Below are positions 1 through 4,610 of a DNA stretch of 5,163 nucleotides, piece by piece. The DNA comes from Planctomicrobium sp035556335 (GTDB taxonomy: Bacteria > Planctomycetota > Planctomycetia > Planctomycetales > Planctomycetaceae), in contig DATMFC010000313.1 in assembly GCA_035556335.1 (NCBI GenBank), positions 1 to 5,163 of the forward strand, written 5' to 3'. The position numbers and the translations under genes are program-made. A model generated the notes under the pieces. The model saw only the letters and a list, made by a program, of their open reading frames with translations. It made no database searches and was not told the origin of the DNA. How positions within the stretch are numbered: position 1 is the stretch's first letter; each line of letters begins with the position of its first letter.

Positions 1-1003
1 GGACCTGAATCATCGAATTCAGAATCGTGTTCCATGTTTGCGGAGTCTCCAGAAGTGAATTCGGGAACATGCAGCCATCCCAGCAGATGTGCTGAATGCC
101 CCGTTCCTGTGCCCCTTCGAGCCAGTACCCGGCACATTTCACGATGTCGAGCTTTCCATTTGGATCGTCGGCCGGGCAGTGTTTTCCGGTCTTGTCATGA
201 CTGCCGGTTCCATGAACATTGCCGTCGTTCTGGGCCACATGGAAGTCGATCGTCCACGGACGGAGCGCGTCGGTCATTGTTTTATAAGCGGCCCAGAATT
301 CTTCCTCGGAATAACCGGGTTGAAGCAAGGCGTTCTCAGGAGAATTATATCCAAGCAGGTAAAGGTAGGTATGGGCGAGATCCGCCTGGAATCCAACTGT
401 TTCCGGTCGATCGACCGCTTCGAGCAAGTTGACCATGTCTTTCCAGGAGTGCATTCCGGCCCAGCAGATTTCCCCTTCAGCAGCGAGCCGTTCGCCGTAG
501 TCGGCAGCCACCTGAGCCGCTTCACGAAATGTTTCGGCGATCTTCTTCAGGTTCTCCTGAGGATTGTCGAACCAGGCGGCGGTGCTGGTGGCAGAGTCGA
601 TGCGGATCACTCCGTATTGGCGAACTCCCTGCTTGTTGAAAACTTGGGCGATCTTACAGGCTTTCTCCACCGCGAGAATGAATTTTTTCCGTGCCTCGGC
701 GTCCCCCATGGCGGAATCTCCCACGGTTCCCGGCCAGACCGGAGCAACCAGAGACCCGATCTTGAAGCCGTAGCCTCCCACTTTGTCGGCGATGGCTTTC
801 AGAGTGAATTCATCCGCATCCGGATCGGTATGAGGGTGAAACAGGAATTGGTCGATACCATCGAATTTGACGCCGTTCACACTGGCTCCGGCCGTCAGTT
901 CCAGCATCCGCTCCAGGGAAATCGGTGGATTGTCGGTCCCCGGCTCTTTCCCAACGAGCCCCGGCCACATGGCGTTATGCAGTTTTGGTGATGAATGCGA
1001 CAT
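1..1003 (-). CDS. Sugar phosphate isomerase/epimerase, xylose-isomerase-like TIM barrel (3' end cut by window edge)
   Basis: The minus strand is open from an ATG at 1003-1001 to the left edge, giving 334 residues with no stop. A Shine-Dalgarno-like AGGGG (1015-1011) lies 7 nt before the ATG, which supports this start. The protein looks like the AP-endonuclease-2/xylose-isomerase-like TIM-barrel family, whose members isomerise or epimerise sugars using a divalent metal. Candidate metal or active-site residues are E176/E178 in AAEGEICW, D208 and H211 in QADLAHT, and D253 and H255 in TIDFHVAQNDG, followed by a His-rich stretch (H264, H269, H275) in the segment after residue 260. The N-terminus (SPKLHNAMWPGLVGKE) has no signal peptide, so it is probably cytoplasmic. 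The substrate cannot be told from sequence. The real stop is outside the window; at 334 residues it should be nearly complete for this family. An open plus-strand frame over the same DNA is a shadow. Confidence 0.85.
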   Translation of the reverse strand, partial: MSHSSPKLHNAMWPGLVGKEPGTDNPPISLERMLELTAGASVNGVKFDGIDQFLFHPHTDPDADEFTLKAIADKVGGYGFKIGSLVAPVWPGTVGDSAMGDAEARKKFILAVEKACKIAQVFNKQGVRQYGVIRIDSATSTAAWFDNPQENLKKIAETFREAAQVAADYGERLAAEGEICWAGMHSWKDMVNLLEAVDRPETVGFQADLAHTYLYLLGYNSPENALLQPGYSEEEFWAAYKTMTDALRPWTIDFHVAQNDGNVHGTGSHDKTGKHCPADDPNGKLDIVKCAGYWLEGAQERGIQHICWDGCMFPNSLLETPQTWNTILNSMIQV

Positions 1004-1120
1004 CTGAATTCCCCTGATGAGCGATCAATTGCAGTCGTTGATTTCAGTAATCCACGCCAGCATCGTGAATCGGCGTCGTTTTGTCGACCGAATCAGGCAG
1101 GAACAAACGATTTTGAAAAA

Positions 1121-1334
1121 CCAGTGCCTTGTCAGGCTTCAAACTTCGGGTTGTCTCACATGTTCCGCAGCTCGTTGGCCGCTCCCGCTTCGATTCTTCC
1201 ACCCTCATTTTGAATGCTGACGCAACACCAGTGCCTTGTCAGGCTTCAAACTTCGGGTTGTCTCACCTGTTCCGCGGCTCGTTGGCCGCTCCCGTTTCGA
1301 TTCTTTCACCCTCATTTTGAATGCTGACGCAACA
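1121..1334. repeat. Two tandem copies of a 107-bp repeat
   Basis: Copy 1 spans 1121-1227 and copy 2 spans 1228-1334, both starting CCAGTGCCTTGTCAGG. By eye they differ at only four positions (A/C in CACATG versus CACCTG, A/G in CGCAGC versus CGCGGC, and two C/T changes), about 96% identity. The sequence after copy 2 re-enters the repeat for only five bases (CCAGT at 1335) and then diverges. The unit length is not a multiple of three, so the copies are read in different frames and the repeat is unlikely to be coding. A recent local duplication of an intergenic segment explains it best; whether the unit occurs elsewhere in the genome cannot be seen here. Confidence 0.93.
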
Positions 1335-1351
1335 CCAGTTTTCGATAGAAT
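1324..1351 (+). promoter_or_regulatory. Candidate sigma-70-like promoter for the lipoprotein gene
   Basis: CTGACG (1324-1329) and TAGAAT (1346-1351) are separated by 16 bp and match the -35 and -10 consensus at 4 and 5 of 6 positions. The -35 would lie in the last bases of repeat copy 2. A transcript starting a few bases downstream would have a leader of roughly 110 nt, opening with the hairpin at 1359-1379. This is a pattern match only; planctomycete promoters are poorly characterised. Confidence 0.25.
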
Positions 1352-1358
1352 GTGCCGT

Positions 1359-1379
1359 CCGTCTGGAATCTTCAGACGG
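1359..1379 (+). other. Small hairpin in the leader of the lipoprotein gene
   Basis: CCGTCTG (1359-1365) and CAGACGG (1373-1379) form a perfect 7-bp stem around a 7-nt loop. No T-run follows, so it is not a typical terminator. It lies between the candidate promoter and the gene start and may be a 5' leader stem-loop; function is unknown. Confidence 0.4.
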
Positions 1380-1441
1380 TTTCAAGGTATCCTGTCTATC
1401 CGTGTGCGGTTGTTTTATTTGGGTTGTGAGCGTTTCGTCTC

Positions 1442-1461
1442 CGTAACACCAGGGCTTTGTC
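1442..1461 (+). repeat. Degenerate fragment of the 107-bp repeat next to the lipoprotein start
   Basis: This 20-nt stretch matches 17 of 20 positions of the copy 1/copy 2 junction at 1221-1240 (CGCAACACCAGTGCCTTGTC). It includes the AGGG (1451-1454) that is the only ribosome-binding candidate for the gene at 1467. It may be an old remnant of a further repeat copy or a chance match, since the similarity does not continue on either side. Confidence 0.35.
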
Positions 1462-1466
1462 TTCCG

Positions 1467-2315
1467 ATGAACGATACACGACATTTCTCCCCATTGGCTG
1501 CAATCCACCGAATCCGTCTGGTTGGTGGACTTCTGGCATGTGTGCACCTGATCGGCTGTGGTGGAGGAAAATACGAGGAACGACTCAAGAGAAGTGTCGA
1601 TTTCTACAATTACCTGACGAATATGAATTCCAATCTGGGGGGAGCGTGGAACCGTCAGGACTATGGAATGACCATGCGGCCGCCGTTGCCGTTTGGTGTT
1701 CCACTTCCCGGCCCGGAGATCATCAAAGATCAATTAGGCAAGGAATCATTGGGACCCGATCCACGAGAAAACACTCCGCTGGGAATCCCTCTTCCCGGGT
1801 TGATTGAAGGTTGGGCTGGTCATTTGGATTCGTCGAGTGAAGAACCGGATGTCTGGATGTATGTCCTCAGTAATTATTCCCGATTTCTTGAAGAAGAGGG
1901 GGAAGGACGGCCTCCCGCTGATTTTTTGACAGATCTCGAACGGGACCTGATGGGAGTCTATCAGGTGACCATTCCGGATGGAGAAACCAGTCAGGCCAAT
2001 GTGAATACCCGTTATCGAGCTCAGTTTCCTCCATCGAATTCTCCCGGGGCGGCCTACGCGACCCCCACCGATCATTCCGTTATTCAGTTTGTCACAGAAA
2101 TTCCAATTCGGGGAAAGAATCTGGAAGGGCTGCTTTACGAACGCCGGGTCGATAAAACTCAGGCGGCTGTGCTGGTGATTCTCCCCAAAGACGCTCCTGT
2201 TCAGCTACGACAACGCGTGGAAATGGCATTGGCCACCTGGTCGGTCGACAATGTTGTCCCCAAGCGAAAGAATCCTAATTCCCCCGGGAGCGGAGCACGC
2301 CATCCCGGATTTTAG
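1467..2315 (+). CDS. Putative lipoprotein of unknown function
   Basis: I do not recognise a family. The ATG at 1467 is preferred over the in-frame TTG at 1236 because it places a lipoprotein signal peptide at the N-terminus: basic residues (R5, R15, R17), a hydrophobic stretch (18-30) and a lipobox LIGC with Cys31, followed by GGG. A second possible lipobox, LLAC with Cys25, leaves a shorter hydrophobic core. The 1236 start would put the signal about 80 residues inside and translate repeat DNA. The mature protein of about 250 residues should be membrane-anchored and extracytoplasmic. It has two PLPG segments, GVPLPG (77-82) and GIPLPG (106-111), an acidic stretch around EEEGEG, and a basic Pro/Gly/Ser-rich tail. 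The only ribosome-binding candidate is AGGG at 1451-1454, 12 nt upstream, rather far. It is probably a single-gene unit, as a hairpin follows the stop. It may be a planctomycete-specific surface protein; this is inference. Confidence 0.75.
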   Translation: MNDTRHFSPLAAIHRIRLVGGLLACVHLIGCGGGKYEERLKRSVDFYNYLTNMNSNLGGAWNRQDYGMTMRPPLPFGVPLPGPEIIKDQLGKESLGPDPRENTPLGIPLPGLIEGWAGHLDSSSEEPDVWMYVLSNYSRFLEEEGEGRPPADFLTDLERDLMGVYQVTIPDGETSQANVNTRYRAQFPPSNSPGAAYATPTDHSVIQFVTEIPIRGKNLEGLLYERRVDKTQAAVLVILPKDAPVQLRQRVEMALATWSVDNVVPKRKNPNSPGSGARHPGF

Positions 2316-2347
2316 GAAGTAGGAAAACCGATTGTTTTCCCACTTCC
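2315..2347 (+). terminator. Hairpin beginning in the lipoprotein stop codon, probable terminator
   Basis: GGAAGTAGGAAAAC (2315-2328) pairs with GTTTTCCCACTTCC (2334-2347) across a 5-nt loop, with a single A-C mismatch (2321/2341). The first paired base is the last base of the TAG stop codon. No strong T-run follows, so it is not a textbook intrinsic terminator. It may end transcription or protect the 3' end of the lipoprotein mRNA ahead of ychF. Confidence 0.55.
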
Positions 2348-2410
2348 ATTCCAACAGAACACCGGTCCCCTTCACTCTCACTATTTAACACTCAGGTTCA
2401 TCTCACGCAT

Positions 2411-3502
2411 ATGGAAGCTGGAATCGTTGGTTTGCCGAACGTTGGCAAAAGCACTCTTTTTAACGCACTCACTTCTTCAAAAGCGGCTCAAAGCGCGAAC
2501 TACCCGTTCTGCACCATTGAACCGAACGAGGGGGTTGTCAGTGTCCCGGATGGCCGTTTGCCGCGCATTGCCAAATTTTTCAATCCCCAGAAGACCATTC
2601 CGGCTGCCTTGAAACTGGTGGATATCGCCGGCATCGTGAAAGGGGCGAGCGAAGGAGAAGGACTCGGGAACAAGTTTCTCAGTCACATTCGGGAAGTGGA
2701 TGCGATTCTTCAGGTGGTCCGCTGCTTCGAAGACTCCGACATCATTCACGTCTCCGGCGGCGTCAATCCGCTGAACGATATGGAAGTCATCGAGACGGAA
2801 CTGATGCTGGCGGACATGCAGACGATTGAAAACTCCCGCAGCAAGGCGGAACGGGCCGCCCGTGCCGGAGACAAGGAAGCCAAGGAACGTCTCGCGGTCA
2901 TGGAAAAGTGCACCAAGGCACTGGACGACATGATCCCGCTGCGAAAATTGGAATGGGAACCACAGGAAGCCAAAATCCTCGCCAGCTTCGGCATGATGAC
3001 CGCGAAACCGGTTCTGTATATCGCCAACGTAGACGAAAACGATCTCGCCGGAGAAGGTCCGCTCGTTCAGAAAGTTCGGGAATACGCTGCGGCGAACGGA
3101 GCCAGCGTTGTCCCGGTCTGTGCGAAGCTGGAATCGGAAATTGCCGAACTGGATGAAGCAGACCGACAGGAAATGCTGGAATCCGTCGGTCTGGAAGAAC
3201 CGGCCCTCGGTGTGCTCGCCCGAGCCGCGTATAAAACCCTCGGTCAACAAAGTTATTTTACCGCTGGTCCTAAAGAACTGCGGGCGTGGACGATTCCGAT
3301 CGGTGCGACCGGCCCACAAGCCGCTGGAGTCATTCACAGCGACTTCGAAAGAGGCTTCATCCGGGCGGAAGTTTACTCCGTCGACGATCTCGAAACCTAC
3401 CAGACCGAAGCGGCGATCCGTCAGGCAGGGAAACTTCGCGTCGAAGGGAAAGCCTACATCATGCAGGACGGCGACATCTGTCACTTCCTGTTTAATGTTT
3501 AG
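2411..3502 (+). CDS. ychF: Redox-regulated ATPase YchF (Obg-like/OLA1 family)
   Basis: The 363-residue product has the length and end-to-end similarity of E. coli YchF, a cytoplasmic P-loop ATPase that binds ribosomes and modulates stress responses. Visible motifs are the Walker A/G1 GLPNVGKS (7-14), G3 DIAG (71-74) followed by KGASEGEGLGNKFL, and NVDE (206-209) in place of the GTPase NKxD motif. In this family that change goes with preference for ATP over GTP. A charged helical insertion (about 120-195, rich in K, E, R and A) matches the coiled-coil domain, and the C-terminal TGS domain runs from about 280 (SYFTAGPKELRAWTIP) to FLFNV. Cys34 in PFCTIEPN aligns with E. coli Cys35, reported as redox-relevant. 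The start is fixed by homology; ribosome-binding support is weak (AGG at 2394-2396, 14 nt upstream). It is convergent with osmC across a shared terminator. Confidence 0.98.
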   Translation: MEAGIVGLPNVGKSTLFNALTSSKAAQSANYPFCTIEPNEGVVSVPDGRLPRIAKFFNPQKTIPAALKLVDIAGIVKGASEGEGLGNKFLSHIREVDAILQVVRCFEDSDIIHVSGGVNPLNDMEVIETELMLADMQTIENSRSKAERAARAGDKEAKERLAVMEKCTKALDDMIPLRKLEWEPQEAKILASFGMMTAKPVLYIANVDENDLAGEGPLVQKVREYAAANGASVVPVCAKLESEIAELDEADRQEMLESVGLEEPALGVLARAAYKTLGQQSYFTAGPKELRAWTIPIGATGPQAAGVIHSDFERGFIRAEVYSVDDLETYQTEAAIRQAGKLRVEGKAYIMQDGDICHFLFNV

Positions 3503-3510
3503 GAATCAGG

Positions 3511-3546
3511 AACAAGTCGGGTGCATCTAAATGCACCCGACTTGTT
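3511..3546. terminator. Bidirectional terminator between convergent ychF and osmC
   Basis: A perfect 16-bp inverted repeat (3511-3526 and 3531-3546) surrounds a CTAA loop. The plus-strand right arm ends in CTTGTT and is followed by TGTATTGC, giving a T-rich tail; on the minus strand the arm also ends in CTTGTT, without a long T-run. It starts 8 nt after the ychF stop and ends 7 nt before the osmC stop, the position expected of one hairpin terminating both genes. Confidence 0.88.
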
Positions 3547-3553
3547 TGTATTG

Positions 3554-3979
3554 CTATTCCAGAGTGGCTTCAAGCGTGATTTCTGCGTTCAACACCTTGG
3601 AGACGGGGCAGCCGACCTTGGCTTTTCCGGCGAGTTCCTGAAATGTGGCCTCATCGGCGCCTGGAACTGTGGCTTTCAGGGTCAGGTGAATTTTTGTGAT
3701 GGCAAACCCGCCATCGACCTGATCAAGCACCACGTCAGCTCGGGTTTCAATGCGGTCGGCGGTTAAACCTGCTTCACCGAGAATCATGGACAGGGCCATC
3801 GAGAAACATCCGGCATGAGCGGCCCCGATGAGTTCTTCCGGCGTGGTTCCCTGTGTCCCTTCAAAACGGCTTTTAAAGCTGTATGGGAGGTCTTTCAGTC
3901 CGCCACTTTTGGTGGACACGGTCCCTTTTCCGTCCTTCAGGTTCCCTTGCCAGACTGCGGTGCCGTTGGTCTTGATCAT
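3554..3979 (-). CDS. osmC: OsmC-type organic hydroperoxide reductase
   Basis: The 141-residue product matches E. coli OsmC closely along its length, for example GKGTVSTKSGG, PEELIGAAHAGCFSMALS and KAKVGCPVSKVLNAEITL. OsmC is a cytoplasmic thiol peroxidase that reduces organic hydroperoxides, working as a homodimer with shared active sites. The two expected cysteines are present: Cys58 (peroxidatic, in AAHAGCFS) and Cys124 (resolving, in KVGCPVS), with R38 and E49 as likely activating residues. The OsmC rather than Ohr assignment rests on the N-terminal VWQGNLKDGKG pattern and overall similarity. An AAGGG (minus strand of 3987-3991) lies 7-8 nt before the ATG. It is probably monocistronic: a terminator sits downstream, and the next minus-strand gene upstream is over 600 bp away. 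I see no clear promoter. Confidence 0.96.
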   Translation of the reverse strand: MIKTNGTAVWQGNLKDGKGTVSTKSGGLKDLPYSFKSRFEGTQGTTPEELIGAAHAGCFSMALSMILGEAGLTADRIETRADVVLDQVDGGFAITKIHLTLKATVPGADEATFQELAGKAKVGCPVSKVLNAEITLEATLE

Positions 3980-4060
3980 CTGTTTGCCCTTATTCGTGTG
4001 AGAGGATTTTGCTGCGATGCTCCTCTGAGTTTAAGGCAGAATGCAAAAGAGACCAGCAAA

Positions 4061-4075
4061 GAAATTGCGAATTTC
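4061..4075. promoter_or_regulatory. Short inverted repeat upstream of osmC
   Basis: GAAATT (4061-4066) and AATTTC (4070-4075) form a symmetric site around GCG, 82 bp upstream of the osmC ATG. Position and symmetry would suit an operator for a dimeric regulator, but a 6-bp AT-rich symmetry is weak evidence. Confidence 0.2.
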
Positions 4076-4213
4076 GCCCAAGCATACTCTACAAGTTGCC
4101 ATTGGGGTGGCCGCGTTATTTAGCCCTTGTCTTTACCCACATTTTTTGACAGGCAGTTTTCCAGTCCTTATGGGTGCCCCGACCGTTTTACCCCGAAGGG
4201 GTTTTAACAGCAT

Positions 4214-4385
4214 AGCCCAGGGTCGATCACGAAGTGAGCGCACCCTGGGTGGAAGAGATCGTGTTGACAAGCCAACCCCGAAGGGGTTGCACAATCAGAC
4301 TCCCTTGTGCAACCCCTTCGGGGTAGACCTGAAATGGGGTCTTCATTACCCCAGGGTGCGCTCACTTCGTGATCGACCCTGGGCT
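4214..4385. repeat. 36-bp perfect inverted repeat inside the nested element
   Basis: Left arm 4214-4249 begins AGCCCAGGGTCGATCACGAA; right arm 4350-4385 is its exact reverse complement. Allowing two G-T pairs, the stem extends outward to 4207 and 4392. Each arm is itself partly palindromic, since CCCAGGGT near one end faces ACCCTGGG at the other, so each arm can also fold alone. Such long perfect arms in non-coding DNA imply recent origin or selection on structure. Confidence 0.95.
4275..4324. repeat. Central 20-bp hairpin with ACCCCGAAGGGGT motif
   Basis: Left arm 4275-4294 and right arm 4305-4324 are perfect reverse complements around a 10-nt loop (TCAGACTCCC). Each arm contains a CCCCGAAGGGG or CCCCTTCGGGG mini-palindrome, the same motif as at 4191-4201. 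This is the tip of the larger nested structure. Confidence 0.95.
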
Positions 4386-4500
4386 GTGTTGTGAAGCCCT
4401 TTCAGGGCAGGTATTTGCGAAGATCCGCCCTTCATCCTTGTGGTGAGGGTTAACGAGAAAAATGTGGGTAAAGACAAGGTCATTTAGTCGCGTCATTTAG

Positions 4501-4534
4501 GGGTGGCCCCGATTGCTTGCAATCGGGGCCACCC
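4501..4534. repeat. Perfect 16-bp hairpin, possible terminator of the GlmU-like gene
   Basis: GGGTGGCCCCGATTGC (4501-4516) is followed by TT and then its exact reverse complement (4519-4534). On the minus strand it lies 76 nt beyond the stop of the GlmU-like gene, so it could terminate that transcript, but no T-run follows in that direction. The strong G+C-rich stem and its place next to the nested element fit a REP-like repeat equally well. Confidence 0.7.
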
Positions 4535-4557
4535 TGATCATCACAACTTCAGACCGC

Positions 4558-4585
4558 TAAACTGTTGCGAATAAACTGTTGCAAA
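4558..4585. repeat. 14-bp direct repeat
   Basis: TAAACTGTTGCGAA (4558-4571) is followed directly by TAAACTGTTGCAAA (4572-4585), one mismatch, and then by a further ATTGCAAA. It lies just past the stop of the GlmU-like gene. It is probably simple slippage duplication; I assign no function. Confidence 0.6.
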
Positions 4586-4610
4586 ATTGCAAATGCAGTC
4601 CAGGCGTATC

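Larger units (their letters stand above)
1004..1466. other. Divergent intergenic region with tandem repeats
   Basis: This 463-bp stretch separates the divergently transcribed isomerase (minus) and lipoprotein (plus) genes. It contains the isomerase ribosome-binding site at 1011-1015, two 107-bp tandem repeat copies, a weak promoter candidate and a short hairpin. Several short open frames cross it, but they read through the repeats in different frames and show no recognisable protein, so I do not call a gene here. The promoters of both flanking genes should lie in it. Confidence 0.7.
4125..4479. mobile_element. Nested inverted-repeat element (MITE- or REP-like)
   Basis: Three perfect inverted repeats are nested around nearly one dyad: an outer 22-bp pair (4125-4146/4458-4479), a 36-bp pair (4214-4249/4350-4385) and a central 20-bp pair (4275-4294/4305-4324). 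The inner two share the exact centre 4299.5; the outer pair is centred at 4302, a shift matching unequal spacers (67 and 72 bp). Each spacer carries its own mini-palindrome at an equivalent place: CCCCGAAGGGG (4191-4201) on the left, GCCCTTTCAGGGC (4396-4408) on the right. There is no open frame of credible quality and no transposase. The terminal inverted repeats, lack of coding and flanking direct repeats suggest a non-autonomous mobile element moved by an enzyme encoded elsewhere. A high-copy REP/BIME-like palindrome or the template of a long structured RNA are alternatives. Confidence 0.6.
3980..4610. other. Long intergenic region dominated by inverted repeats
   Basis: These 631 bp separate the osmC start from the stop of the GlmU-like gene. 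The part nearest osmC (3980-4100) should hold its promoter and contains a short inverted repeat at 4061-4075. The rest is the nested palindromic element, its flanking direct repeats, a perfect hairpin at 4501-4534 and a 14-bp direct repeat. Open frames here (for example 4041-4394 plus) only translate palindromic DNA and have no recognisable domain. Confidence 0.75.

Noticed and set aside
89..991. 300-codon plus-strand open frame
   Set aside because: It lies opposite the isomerase gene, whose minus-strand translation has recognisable family motifs; the plus-strand product resembles nothing known.
995..1320. Several 60-70-codon open frames across the tandem repeats
   Set aside because: They are short, read the two repeat copies in different frames and have no domain or convincing ribosome-binding site.
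1121..1334. CRISPR-like array
   Set aside because: Only two long contiguous copies without spacers; it is a tandem duplication.
2477..3484. 335-codon minus-strand open frame
   Set aside because: It is the antisense shadow of ychF, which is unmistakable on the plus strand.
4041..4394. 117-codon plus-strand open frame in the nested palindrome
   Set aside because: Its translation is of inverted-repeat DNA, with no domain; frames of this kind are typical spurious calls in repeats.
4125..4479. Plasmid-type replication origin or integron attC site
   Set aside because: No iterons, replication gene, integrase or cassette gene is present; the symmetric nested arms fit an inverted-repeat element better.
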